Below, in pieces: positions 15,901 to 24,306 of a stretch of DNA of 64,000 bases. The notes beneath the pieces are model-generated. The model was given only the letters and a program-made list of their open reading frames with translations. It had not been told where the DNA came from and ran no database searches. Source of the stretch: Paenibacillus whitsoniae. GTDB taxonomy: Bacteria; Bacillota; Bacilli; Paenibacillales; NBRC-103111. The translations under genes were made by a program, and so were the position numbers. Numbering within the stretch: position 1 is the stretch's first letter; each line of letters opens with the position of its first letter. Where the stretch lies: positions 144,021-208,020 of the forward strand of contig NZ_RXHU01000054.1 in assembly GCF_003955665.1 (NCBI RefSeq), in the 5' to 3' direction.

Positions 15901-18071
15901 ATCCGAAGGGCGTTCTCTTGACGGACCCTGGCACAGCAGGGGATTTCACGATCACCACGAAGCTTAAATTTGATGCCAGCAAAAGTTTTGAGTGGGCAGG
16001 GCTTATTGTCTACAAGGACGACAAAAATTTAATTTCGTTTGGACGCTCCGCTGTGAATCAGCTGCGTTTCTCGCAGGTGAGCAACGGCGCGCAAACGGAA
16101 CCTAATATAGCCGATCCGCTGATCGGCAGCGACATCTATTTGAAAATCCAGAAAGTTGGCACGACGTATACGGCTTATTACAGCGCCGATGGCCAGACTT
16201 GGACCCAGCATGCAAATACGTTTACGATAAATCTGAGCAACGCGAAGGTCGGTATTTTTACAAGAAAACTGAATACCGCCATCGCTTCTAAAACGGCAGA
16301 ATTTACGGACTTCAGAATTAACGGAGTGACCGTTCCTTATTGGAATCCCGTCTCTTCCGTTAGCGTGGCATCGGCAGGGGGATTGACCGAGATTACGGCA
16401 AAAGGCGGTACGCTCCAGATGGCGGCTGATGTACAGCCTTCGACTGCAGCGAATAAGACGGTTTTCTGGTCGGTGTATAACCCGGACGGCGCGGTGCTGA
16501 CAAGAGCGACCATCAATGCGAGCGGCTTGCTTGTCGCGCAAGGGAACGGCTCGATTCAAGTCGTCGCTACGGCTGCGGACGGTTCGGCGGCTCAAGGCAG
16601 CATGGCCCTCCAAATCTCCGGGCAAACATCGGTTTCGGCCATTGCCGTAGCGGGAACTGGTGGACGAGATGCGATTCAGACCAAGAGCGGAACGCTTCAA
16701 ATGGTAGCGGACGTTGCTCCATCCGATGCTGCGATCCGGACGGTTACGTGGTCGGTTTATAATCCGGACGGGACCGAGACGGATCGGGCGTCTATCGATG
16801 TGAACGGTGTATTGACCGCGTTGAAGAACGGTCAAGTGAAGGTCGTTGCGACTGCAGACGACGGTTCGGGCGTGAAAGGTGAGGCCGTAATTGCGATTAG
16901 CGGTCAGGAGCTTGTTTCGCCGCCAGATCCAATAACGCCGAGTTCTCCGGCGGACACTTCGCCAGTCGGTTCGGTTCCTTCCGTGACATCAAGTCCGATG
17001 GAGATGCATGACGGCAAAGCGGTGGTTACGTTAACGAATGGAAGCAAGGAAGCGATATTAACGGCGCCATCTCTGCAACTAGCAGGCGATCGTCCGGTAG
17101 AAGTTAGAAATGGCGGAATTGCCGTATCCATTCCATCAGCGGTTATGCAGCAGTTGGTAGGCCAGGTTAACGGAGACGCCAATCTGTCGGTGAAAGTGCG
17201 GATCGACGCCGTACCGGCGGCGGATTCCAAGTCAGAAAATGCGACTCTCAAATTTGGCGGACACGTCTATGATTTATCTTTGACTGTCACCGATGGCAGC
17301 GGCAAGGAAACGAAGCTCGCTTCGTTTAAAGAGCCGGTTCAAGTAGTGATTCCTTATGGCAACAGCCAGTTCGATGAAGAGTTGATTGCCGCGTATCTCT
17401 ATGATGAACAGTCAAACAAATGGCAATACATCGGTGGTCACAAGGATACGATCGGCAAAACCATTACGTTTGATACACCTCATTTCAGCAAATATGCCGT
17501 GATGGAATACAACAAATCGTTCAACGATGTTCCAAAAAATCATTGGGCGTATCGCACGCTGCAAGTACTCTCCGCTCAGCAGATCGTAACGGGCATAACC
17601 GACACCGAGTTTAGACCTGAGGGTACTACAACCCGTGCGGAGTTTGTGACCTTGCTGGTGAAGGCGCTTGGCCTCAAGGGAAGCAGCGCAGGGGTACAGT
17701 TCGAGGATGTTTCTGCGAATGAATGGTATGCTTCGGATATTCAGACAGCTTATCGTGCCGGACTGATTTCGGGTATCTCTGCTCATGAGTTTGCTCCGAA
17801 TGCACCGATAACCCGGGAACAAATGGCATCACTGATTGTGCGAGCTTATGAGCATATCCATGGGGTTCAGGATGTTTCCTCGGACCATGTGACAGCTCTG
17901 ACGGATAGCGGCCAAGTATCGTCATGGGCGACGGTGGATGTCAACAAAGCGATCGGGATCGGTTTGATGCAAGGTCAGGGTCAAGACATTTTCGCAGCTC
18001 AATCCCATGCGGTTCGTGCGGAAACGGCTCAAGCCATTCTCAATATGCTGAAAAAGCTGAAAACATGGTGA
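12942..18071 (+). CDS. S-layer-anchored multidomain beta-helix protein
   Basis: 1709 residues. In order: signal peptide (~1-28); fibronectin type III domain (~40-127); a beta-helix region (~130-660) paralogous to the gene at 2350 (FGPNVYIFDSLTPPADIQ, RADHGTGAGW, YDVPNQERWM); a Big_4-like Ig domain (~665-750); four Big_2-like repeats (about 757-840, 842-930, 1130-1215, 1218-1300); a DUF1349/concanavalin-like module (946-1127) between repeats two and three; a linker; and three SLH domains from residue 1527 to the end, which bind secondary cell-wall polymer. The paralogous core with the GH16 context suggests beta-glucan binding or cleavage at the cell surface; the activity of the core is not known. 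AGGGA precedes the ATG. It appears to be a single-gene unit under the two-component system. Confidence 0.85.
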   Translation: MFKRKLSAMLASAQLLSLLMGSTGALASAPDDPSNGGAGASVTSAVYAANSTSSSITLAWPAVPGAAGYNLYRSLTSSGTFTKVNGAPVAATTYLDSGLTANVRYFYKVTSISGGLESDVDQASILTQPDFGPNVYIFDSLTPPADIQRTSDNLFAIQEQNQFGQERYAMLFKQGSYTTNIRLGFYTQVAGLGMLPDDVNFTGGVSVDANWLPPHNATQNFWRSVENFAETPSGGNMLWAVSQAASMRRVHVKGGLTLHDQGGWASGGYLADSVVDGNVVPGSQQQWFSRNSQWASWNGSVWNTTLLGNVNPPVENWPTNAYTVINQTPVVREKPFLTWDQAAMQYNVFVPDVRMNANGTSWGSGTPAGTAISIENFFIANPAMSVDSINAALAQGKHLLLTPGVYHTSKPIEVTNPNTVVLGLGLATLHADSGNVALKVADVDGVKIAGLLFEAGATNSPVLLQVGAKGSTANHAANPTSLQDLYFRVGGDALALADVCVEINSNNVIGDHFWVWRADHGTGAGWDSNLTTNGMIVNGNDVVFYGLFVEHFHQYQTVWNGERGKMYFYQTEIPYDVPNQERWMSSGGTVNGYASYKVADTVTSHEAYGLGLYSFFRDAEVKLDRAIEIPDVPGVKIHHATTVFLGGMGEITHVANAAGTPVKKGTMRTTLNDYVPRTTSGIQPVVADTYAGKAPFLPETVTQQFSDASSKLARVTWHSITPMQFAAPGTFTVQGVVEGTTVPAQATVTVYPAPNAPVTGIMVGGAGNATTITAKHGTLQMLAAVSPAGADNSSVTWRVFDTYGQPTSKASIDANGLLTAADNGTVKVVASANDHSGVKGEAWITITGQVIKASGITVTGAGNTSLVALKGGTLQMSAAVAPDNADDPSVTWSVVNPDDSATTNASISTTGLLTAKGNGAVKVVAKANDGSNVTGSMLVTLIGQSVNLDSRWSWVRESAGSWALDPKNGNVMKLSTQEGTWGSSSNYPKGVLLTDPGTAGDFTITTKLKFDASKSFEWAGLIVYKDDKNLISFGRSAVNQLRFSQVSNGAQTEPNIADPLIGSDIYLKIQKVGTTYTAYYSADGQTWTQHANTFTINLSNAKVGIFTRKLNTAIASKTAEFTDFRINGVTVPYWNPVSSVSVASAGGLTEITAKGGTLQMAADVQPSTAANKTVFWSVYNPDGAVLTRATINASGLLVAQGNGSIQVVATAADGSAAQGSMALQISGQTSVSAIAVAGTGGRDAIQTKSGTLQMVADVAPSDAAIRTVTWSVYNPDGTETDRASIDVNGVLTALKNGQVKVVATADDGSGVKGEAVIAISGQELVSPPDPITPSSPADTSPVGSVPSVTSSPMEMHDGKAVVTLTNGSKEAILTAPSLQLAGDRPVEVRNGGIAVSIPSAVMQQLVGQVNGDANLSVKVRIDAVPAADSKSENATLKFGGHVYDLSLTVTDGSGKETKLASFKEPVQVVIPYGNSQFDEELIAAYLYDEQSNKWQYIGGHKDTIGKTITFDTPHFSKYAVMEYNKSFNDVPKNHWAYRTLQVLSAQQIVTGITDTEFRPEGTTTRAEFVTLLVKALGLKGSSAGVQFEDVSANEWYASDIQTAYRAGLISGISAHEFAPNAPITREQMASLIVRAYEHIHGVQDVSSDHVTALTDSGQVSSWATVDVNKAIGIGLMQGQGQDIFAAQSHAVRAETAQAILNMLKKLKTW

Positions 18072-18092
18072 TTGCTCCTGCACAAGGCAAAG

Positions 18093-18121
18093 CCCCATCA
18101 TCCTCGGATGATGGGGTTTTC
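18093..18121 (+). terminator. Terminator after the SLH-protein gene
   Basis: CCCCATCATCC and GGATGATGGGG form a perfect 11-bp stem, followed by TTTTC. Confidence 0.95.
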
Positions 18122-18309
18122 TCGTTAGTTGGCTGCCCATTGGCGGCAACGCTAATTTTTCAAGGGGTTAATGGAAAAAAATGGATGTACATTCGTCGCC
18201 GTCGGTCTTAGCTTTTTAGGTTCCATTTTTTTGCATAAAAACGCATTAAATTAAGAAACCTAGAGGAGAGACAGCATTGGGAAGGATTTCCTCGGAAGGA
18301 AAGTAGTTC

Positions 18310-19881
18310 ATGATTAGAAAACTCAAAAGACTTGTGCAGAAAAAGGTTGAAAAGGAACATCAGGGATCCTCACTCCCTAGTGAGCAGCACCCGTTGTTTC
18401 CAGATCTGAGCGACAACCTGCAAGTATTTCAGTCGATTTATTCGAAATGTGCCGACGTTATATTCCGAACTTTTGTCATGAGTGATGACTCCCAAATGGC
18501 ACTTATTTACATCGCCGGCTTGGTGAATTCAAGCGGTATCGAAGAAATGGTAATAGCCCCCCTTATGCGGCTTGGCGAATCTGAAAGGGTTACGATCAAG
18601 CAGATCGAGGAGAATAAAATTTTTGTAGCCCAGACCAGCCCTGTCGTGACGTTCGAGCAGTGTTTGGATGCCATATCGACCGGGCTTCCAATTTTGCTTT
18701 GCCATAACGAAGCAGCCGGACTATCCCTAGGGTTAAATAAATGGGAGCAACGGGCCATTGAGGATCCGATTACTGAGGTCACAATCCGTGGTTCGCGAGA
18801 AAGCTTTACCGAAACGCTGGTAACGAATCTATCGCAAATCCGGCGTATCATTAAAAGTCCACGGCTCAAGATTGAAATGCTACAAATTGGAGAGTATACC
18901 AAGACAAAGGTGGCGATCTCCTATATTGAAGACCTCACTGACGAAGCTCTTATTCAGGAGGTTAACGATCGACTGTCTCGCATTCAGATCGACGGAATCT
19001 TGGAGAGCGGGTATATTGAGGAATTGATTGAGGACAATCCGTATTCCCCTTTTCCGCAGCTGCTTTCAACAGAACGCCCGGACGTTACCTGTGCAGCCTT
19101 GCTCGAAGGGCGTGTTGCGATTTTTACGGAGGGATCCCCATTTGTATTGATCGCACCTACAACGTTTCCTGCCTTACTGCAATCGGCGGAGGATTACTAT
19201 CAACGGTTTTGGAGCGGGACTGCAATTCGCTGGCTCCGTTATACCTTTTTTTTGATTTCGCTATTTCTTCCGTCCTTGTATGTCGCTGTGCTTACCTATC
19301 ATCAGGAGATGATCCCCGGCAATTTGATCTACAGTATGTCGAGCTCCCGGGAATCGGTTCCTTTCCCTGCATTCGTTGAGGCGCTGATCATGGAAGTCAC
19401 GTTCGAAGCGCTGCGTGAGGCTGGGATACGGCTTCCCAAACAAGTGGGCGCAGCAGTCAGCATCGTCGGAGCGCTCGTCATCGGTCAAGCTGCAGTTCAG
19501 GCCGGGCTTGTCTCTGCACCCATGGTCATCGTCGTAGCGATAACCGGTATTGCATCTTTTATTATCCCAAGGTACGCCTTGGGCATTTCCATTCGGCTAT
19601 TGCGATTCCCAATGATCTTTCTGGGAGGGACTTTAGGCTTGCTTGGTGTTATGCTCGGATGTATTGCCATGTTGATCCATTTGAGCAGCCTTCGTTCCTT
19701 CGGAGCCTCGTATCTATCTGCCATTTCGGCGGCCAATTCCGATGAGCTTAAGGATGTTTTAATTCGCGCACCGTGGTGGAAAATGGATATCCGGCCTCAC
19801 TTTACAGGTGAGTATAATAAGTTTCGCAGTGCAAGTGATCTAAAACCGGGTCCCGAGCAGGATGACAGTCGCAATCCATAG
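18310..19881 (+). CDS. GerA-family spore germinant receptor, A subunit
   Basis: 523 residues, matching the GerAA/GerKA family (PF03323). A soluble N-terminal half (~45-290) is followed by about four or five membrane helices between ~300 and 480 (YTFFLISLFLPSLYVAVLTYH; VIVVAITGIASFIIPRYALG). FPAFVEALIMEVTFEALREAGIRLP is a family hallmark. It sits in the spore inner membrane as part of a nutrient receptor with the B and C subunits. It is the first gene of a four-gene operon. I see no convincing sigma-G promoter in the 190 bp upstream. Which Ger paralogue this is cannot be told. Confidence 0.95.
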   Translation: MIRKLKRLVQKKVEKEHQGSSLPSEQHPLFPDLSDNLQVFQSIYSKCADVIFRTFVMSDDSQMALIYIAGLVNSSGIEEMVIAPLMRLGESERVTIKQIEENKIFVAQTSPVVTFEQCLDAISTGLPILLCHNEAAGLSLGLNKWEQRAIEDPITEVTIRGSRESFTETLVTNLSQIRRIIKSPRLKIEMLQIGEYTKTKVAISYIEDLTDEALIQEVNDRLSRIQIDGILESGYIEELIEDNPYSPFPQLLSTERPDVTCAALLEGRVAIFTEGSPFVLIAPTTFPALLQSAEDYYQRFWSGTAIRWLRYTFFLISLFLPSLYVAVLTYHQEMIPGNLIYSMSSSRESVPFPAFVEALIMEVTFEALREAGIRLPKQVGAAVSIVGALVIGQAAVQAGLVSAPMVIVVAITGIASFIIPRYALGISIRLLRFPMIFLGGTLGLLGVMLGCIAMLIHLSSLRSFGASYLSAISAANSDELKDVLIRAPWWKMDIRPHFTGEYNKFRSASDLKPGPEQDDSRNP

Positions 19882-19896
19882 ATGAGGAGGCCATTC

Positions 19897-20997
19897 ATGT
19901 TAAAGGCTGAGAAAATTTCCCCTTTCCAAATAGCGCTAATCATGCACCCGGTTATTCTGGCTACAGGCTTTCTGGCCTTACCGACGATAACGGCACAGTA
20001 TGCCAAGAATGACTTGTGGATGACTAGCATTATCGCCTTTATTCCTGGAATGGTTGCGATTTTATTGGCATTAGCGCTTCATAAGCTTTATCCAAAGATG
20101 ACGATTTCTCAATATAGCGAACAGATTGTTGGTATTTGGCCCGCTAAATTGATCAGCTTCATCTATTTTCTATATTTCATGTCTAGTACAGGCATGATTC
20201 TGCGACAATATGCTGAGTTTGTATCCGGCAACTTTCTGTTTAACACACCATTAGCTGTCATTATAGGGACGATCTTGCTGCTTTCTGCTTTTGCGATAAG
20301 GGGTGGAGTGGAAGTGATCGCTAGATGCGCCGTTATTTGCACGTATCTTTTTATTTTGCCTTTGTTCTTTTTAGTTTTCCTTGCGCCCGACCTGGATTTC
20401 AGAAACATATACCCCATTCTCAGTCACGGGGCAGTTCCCATATTAAAAGGTTCATTAACGCCTCAAGGTTGGCTTTCTGAATTTTTTATCATTTCTTATT
20501 TTCTGCCTAGTGCAAGCCAGCCGGATAAAGTAAAGAAATGGAGTATCATCTCACTTATTGTGGTGGTGATCAGTATGACTTACGTCAATCTGATAACCTT
20601 ATTTTTGCTTGGACCTGATCTTCCCAAAAAAGTTTACCCCATATTAATTGCAATGCGGTATATTAGCCTCGCCGATTTTTTCGAAAATTTAGAGTCTGTG
20701 TTACTTGCAATGTGGGTATTAGGCAACTTTGTGAAAATTTCAGTCTTTTTTTATGCAGGAGTGATCTCCTACACGCAGATGTGTAAGTCGTCGGATTTTC
20801 GACCTACCGTTTTTCCATTAGCTATTTTGGTTTTTTTGTTCTGCTACTGGGATATCCCCAATTTTCCTACATTAGCGAATCATAATAAACTTGTGGCTCC
20901 TTTTGAGCTTTTCGTCGTATTTTTGGCGATACCGTTTGTCCTGATGAGCATTGCCTTCCTTCGTAAAGGCAGGAGGAGGGGCTTGCCAAATGAGTAA
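19897..20997 (+). CDS. Spore germinant receptor, B subunit (GerAB/GerKB family permease-like)
   Basis: 366 residues starting MLKAEKISPFQIALIMHPVI at 19897, with GAGGAGG 6 nt upstream; an in-frame ATG at 19882 overlaps the ribosome site. Ten hydrophobic segments are spread over the whole length, as expected for the amino-acid-permease-like PF03845 family that forms the ligand-binding membrane subunit. It follows the A subunit by 15 bp and overlaps the C-subunit gene by 8 bp, so stoichiometric co-translation is likely. It acts in the spore inner membrane. Confidence 0.95.
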   Translation: MLKAEKISPFQIALIMHPVILATGFLALPTITAQYAKNDLWMTSIIAFIPGMVAILLALALHKLYPKMTISQYSEQIVGIWPAKLISFIYFLYFMSSTGMILRQYAEFVSGNFLFNTPLAVIIGTILLLSAFAIRGGVEVIARCAVICTYLFILPLFFLVFLAPDLDFRNIYPILSHGAVPILKGSLTPQGWLSEFFIISYFLPSASQPDKVKKWSIISLIVVVISMTYVNLITLFLLGPDLPKKVYPILIAMRYISLADFFENLESVLLAMWVLGNFVKISVFFYAGVISYTQMCKSSDFRPTVFPLAILVFLFCYWDIPNFPTLANHNKLVAPFELFVVFLAIPFVLMSIAFLRKGRRRGLPNE

Positions 20998-22177
20998 GCG
21001 ACTGGTGAACGGCCTGCTCCTCTTCATTCTTACCCTCTCGCTTACCGGATGCTGGGACCGAACTGAACTTAACGATTTAGCCATTATCACGGCGATGGCC
21101 ATCGATTCAGAAGAGGACAAGCAAGTTAAAATAACGATTCAGTTCATTATTCCGCAAAATCAAGTAGGAAGTATGTCAATAAGCGGTGGTAGTGGAGGAG
21201 GCAAACGTACAACTGTGCGTATGGCGAAAGGCGTCGACATCGCGAACACACTAGCAAATCTTCAACAGATTCTTCCGCGTAGGCTGTTTTGGGGGCAATG
21301 CAAAACCATTATTTTCAGCGATTCACTAGCAAAAGCGGGTCTTAAGGAACACGCCGATTATCTGGTGCGACAGCCGCAGATCAGAGAGCGCGCTTATGTA
21401 TTTGTTGCGAAAGGGAAAGCTTCCGAAGCGCTGCGTTTGATTCCGCCGTTGGAAAGAAATTCGTCAGAGGTTGTTCGTGAGCTGGCGAAAATGCCAATCA
21501 GCTATGCCGTTACCGTCGAGCAGTTTAGCATCATGCTAAACTCAAGGACCAAGGCACTAGCGCTTCCGCTTATCTATATTTTACCTCCAGTCGATCCTAA
21601 GGAGCCGACTCAAACGATTCCCTACATCAAGGGAACCGCTATCTTCAAGAACAATAAAATGATCGGTGAAATATCGGAAATAGAAACCCGCGGTCTCTTG
21701 TGGATAAAAAATCTAATTGAAAAATATACGATTACGTTCAAACTTCAAAATACCGACACACTGATCTCTCTTACGCCTGTAAAAGCCCATGTGAATCTTC
21801 TCCCCTCCTTACATAACGGTCAATGGAAAATGACAGTGAAAGTAAAAACAAGCGGGGATATCGTTCAAAACGGGTCCATGCTGAATCCGACGGATCTGGC
21901 TTTTTTGACAGAGTTAAACCACCAGTTCGAGGAGGAAGTCAAAGGCCGGATCGAATTCTCGGTACAGGAGGTTCAGAAGAAATTCAAAACGGACATCTTC
22001 GATTTCGCCACTGTTTTTTATCGAAAATACCCGAAACAATGGGAAGAAGTAAAGGAAGAATGGAATGAGATTTTTGCTCATATCGAAGTGAATGCTGAGG
22101 TCGACGCACATATTAACAGACCGGGTCTCGTCAATTGGCCTAGCGGAGTTTCAAATGAGGAGGTTCAAAAACAATGA
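20990..22177 (+). CDS. Spore germinant receptor, C subunit lipoprotein (GerAC/GerKC family)
   Basis: 395 residues from the ATG at 20990 (AGGAGGAGGGG 8-18 nt upstream; a longer frame from 20951 is not favoured). The lipobox LTGC followed by WDRTELNDLAIITAMAID is diagnostic of PF05504 germination lipoproteins. The remainder is soluble and faces the outer side of the spore inner membrane. It overlaps the B gene at its 5' end and the small membrane gene at its 3' end. Confidence 0.95.
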   Translation: MSKRLVNGLLLFILTLSLTGCWDRTELNDLAIITAMAIDSEEDKQVKITIQFIIPQNQVGSMSISGGSGGGKRTTVRMAKGVDIANTLANLQQILPRRLFWGQCKTIIFSDSLAKAGLKEHADYLVRQPQIRERAYVFVAKGKASEALRLIPPLERNSSEVVRELAKMPISYAVTVEQFSIMLNSRTKALALPLIYILPPVDPKEPTQTIPYIKGTAIFKNNKMIGEISEIETRGLLWIKNLIEKYTITFKLQNTDTLISLTPVKAHVNLLPSLHNGQWKMTVKVKTSGDIVQNGSMLNPTDLAFLTELNHQFEEEVKGRIEFSVQEVQKKFKTDIFDFATVFYRKYPKQWEEVKEEWNEIFAHIEVNAEVDAHINRPGLVNWPSGVSNEEVQKQ

Positions 22178-22392
22178 AATGGTCCGTTTTCATACCTGTT
22201 GCCGCGGCTTCGCTCTGCATCATCTTGTTGGAATGGCCGAAGTTGAAGCAAAAACCGATGAAGGATAAAATCGCTTTTACCGCAATCCTGTTAGCGGTCT
22301 TGCTGCTGTCCATGTTCGACTTGCCTAAGACACCTGGTCCTATAAGTTTCTTGAATGCGGTTTTTGCGCCATTTAAGCCGCTCGTTGAATAA
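22174..22392 (+). CDS. Small two-helix membrane protein of the ger operon (D-subunit-like)
   Basis: 72 residues with two hydrophobic stretches (~3-19 and ~35-47). Its ATG overlaps the TGA of the C-subunit gene (ATGA), indicating coupling. Small two-helix D subunits are known in some Bacillus ger operons (for example gerK), where they tune receptor function. The position, size and topology match; sequence similarity cannot be confirmed by eye. No terminator is visible before the sigK promoter. Confidence 0.75.
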   Translation: MKWSVFIPVAAASLCIILLEWPKLKQKPMKDKIAFTAILLAVLLLSMFDLPKTPGPISFLNAVFAPFKPLVE

Positions 22393-22456
22393 TAGCTTGG
22401 ACGCGTAGTCAAATCATTTTTGCACTAGCTTATTAAAGGTAAGTTCATCCGTACAG

Positions 22457-22486
22457 GCACTTCTAGGCACCTACCCACATACACTA
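22457..22486 (+). promoter_or_regulatory. Sigma-K-like promoter upstream of sigK
   Basis: GCAC (AC at 22459-22460) and CATACACTA (22478-22486) are separated by 17 bp and match the sigma-K pattern AC-N16/17-CATANNNTA. CATACACT also fits a sigma-E -10. Autoregulation plus sigma-E initiation of sigK is known in Bacillus. Confidence 0.55.
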
Positions 22487-22552
22487 ATAGTAATCTCAAA
22501 GCGGAGGCTTCCGAATCAGCTAAGATCCGCAAACACTCAAGGGGGTGCTGGA

Positions 22553-23254
22553 ATGCCTGGATTTTTTAGTGCTATCGCTGTATTGATCAAGCAACTCACA
22601 TTGCTTGTGTCTTATGTGAAAAATAATGCGTTTCCACAACCTTTAACGGAACAAGAAGAGGAAACACATCTTAGACTGATGGCTGAAGGGAATGAGAATT
22701 CTAGAAATAAGCTGATTGAACATAATTTAAGACTTGTTGCCCATATCGTCAAAAAATTCGACAATACGGGGGAAGATCTTGAGGATTTGATCTCGATCGG
22801 GACCATCGGATTAATCAAAGCGATCGAGTCGTTTTCGCCGAACAAAGGGACCAAGCTCGCCACATTCGCGGCGCGCTGTATCGAGAACGAGATCTTGATG
22901 CATTTGCGTTCGCTGAAAAAGACACGGAAAGACGTGTCTCTGCATGACCCGATCGGAACGGATAAAGAGGGGAACGAAATAACACTTATCGACATTCTCG
23001 GCAGCGAAGCGGATGATGTGGTGGATGCGGTGCAGTTGAAGATCGAGAAGAGCAAGATCTATAAGAATTTGGATATTCTGGACGACCGGGAGAAAGAAGT
23101 CGTGGTTGGCCGGTTCGGGCTCGAGCTCGGCGGAGAGGAGCGAACGCAGCGGGAGATTGCGAAGGAGTTGGGGATCTCGCGGAGCTATGTGTCGCGGATT
23201 GAGAAGCGAGCGCTCATGAAGTTGTATCATGAGTTTTATAAGGCGAAGCGATAG
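22553..23254 (+). CDS. sigK: RNA polymerase sigma factor sigma-K (late mother-cell sporulation)
   Basis: 233 residues, full length. A hydrophobic pro-sequence (residues 1-25, FFSAIAVLIKQLTLLVSYVKNN) is removed by membrane proteolysis in known relatives. Regions 2.1-2.4 (LIEHNLRLVAHIVKKF, LISIGTIGLIKAIESF, KLATFAARCIENEILMHLRS) and region 4 (REIAKELGISRSYVSRIEKRALMKL) are intact. GGGGGTG precedes the ATG. Unlike the skin-interrupted B. subtilis gene, this copy is continuous. Codons 66-233 recur at 44426-44933 and codons 144-233, broken, at 40329-40605, so its 3' half may be a recombined or element-supplied end. Confidence 0.96.
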   Translation: MPGFFSAIAVLIKQLTLLVSYVKNNAFPQPLTEQEEETHLRLMAEGNENSRNKLIEHNLRLVAHIVKKFDNTGEDLEDLISIGTIGLIKAIESFSPNKGTKLATFAARCIENEILMHLRSLKKTRKDVSLHDPIGTDKEGNEITLIDILGSEADDVVDAVQLKIEKSKIYKNLDILDDREKEVVVGRFGLELGGEERTQREIAKELGISRSYVSRIEKRALMKLYHEFYKAKR

Positions 23255-23604
23255 TGTGAATTTTCAATGAAAAATGTGTTTCTCAATTTAAACTATGAAG
23301 ATCGCCCTTTCCGGTAGCAAAGTAGGATGGTTGGCTATCTTCTTAACTTCTCTCCTGATTGTTCGGGGGGCTTTCTTAGAATAGGTAGTACAACACAAAC
23401 GATACAGTTGGTAAAAAAGGGGTTTGTATTTTTCTGACGTTTCTTTACTGCTAAGATGTACGTACACTTATGTAACAATATTGTTACCACTTAGGTCCCC
23501 TCGCCCAGGGGATCTTTTTGTTTTTCCTGACCATAGAAGGGATTCAAGCATACCCATCGGTAAATAGTAGATAAACCCAATTGGGGATGTGAAGAGATGG
23601 AATT
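23255..23604 (+). other. 350-bp non-coding stretch after sigK
   Basis: No supportable gene. It holds a 10-bp palindrome TGTACGTACA (23457-23466), a perfect 16-bp palindrome GTAACAATATTGTTAC (23472-23487) and the terminator at 23494. The terminator is 240 bp from the sigK stop and may have belonged to a lost gene. Confidence 0.7.
23494..23519 (+). terminator. Terminator downstream of sigK
   Basis: GGTCCCC (23494-23500) pairs with GGGGATC (23508-23514), followed by five T. Confidence 0.85.
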
Positions 23605-24306
23605 CAGCAAGGAATAAGTAGACCAAATTTGTAAAGGCGATTCGAGAGCTCTAGCTACTTCCATACACTCCTCGAGTACAGCCGAACTCTAGGGAACAGA
23701 ACCGTGTTCTTACCGAACAAATCCAACAACTCCAAGCCGTCTTTGCCTCTCAAGCTGAACACATCGTTAAGCTCGAAAAACGTGTGCATGAGCTGGAAAG
23801 ACAATTAGGAAAAAATAGTAATAATAGCAGCAGTTCGTGGTTTATTCCCCTCATGCTTGTCAGTCTTATCACGCAATTTCAAGGCTTTTCTGAGCATGAT
23901 AAGAGCCAGTGGGCGAAGGAGATGAAAGAACTGTTGCAAGAGGGGGGATGTGACTTTCACTGCCTGGAAAGAGGCAAGGCTACAGCTCGAATTCATGATC
24001 GCAGAATTCGAGCAACGATGACATTCTGCTACGCGACGAAGCCAAATGGAAGCAAGGGTTTATTCCCAAGGAAAAAGGCACGTGTGGCAGATATGCAAAG
24101 GGAAGTCAGAGAATTTAGCGGGTCAGCAGTACAAAACCGCCATTCATGCCATTCTTCGAGATGTCCAAATTCCGTTTTACAATAATCAGGCAGAACGCGA
24201 TATTCGGATGGTCAAGGTGAAAATAAAAGTTTTCGTCGCCTTCCGTACAACGTTAGGTGCAGATCAGTATGCACGCATTCGCTCCATCGTCTCCACGCTC
24301 CTCTAA
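23605..24306 (+). pseudogene. IS66-family transposase remnant
   Basis: Fragments of an IS66 TnpC-type transposase in several frames. The N-terminal coiled-coil/linker (LTEQIQQLQAVFASQAEH, ELERQLGKNSNNSSSS) ends near 23844. A middle piece (FSEHDKSQWAKEMKELL) lies near 23880-23940, and the C-terminal DDE part (NNQAERDIRMVKVK, GADQYARIRSIVSTLL) near 24177-24306. The section between the first two, with most catalytic residues, is deleted, and frameshifts and stops interrupt the rest, so it cannot make an active enzyme. No matching terminal inverted repeats were found. It marks past mobile-element activity at the left edge of the accessory segment after sigK. Confidence 0.85.

Noticed and set aside
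18228..18260. Possible sigma-G promoter (TGCATA at 18232) before the ger operon
   Set aside because: No CATNNTA-like -10 at 17-18 bp spacing; similarity stops at the -35.
22406..22414. Single TAGTCAAAT near sigK, like the YesN repeats at 5869
   Set aside because: Only one copy is present and there is no partner 20 bp away, so chance is likely.
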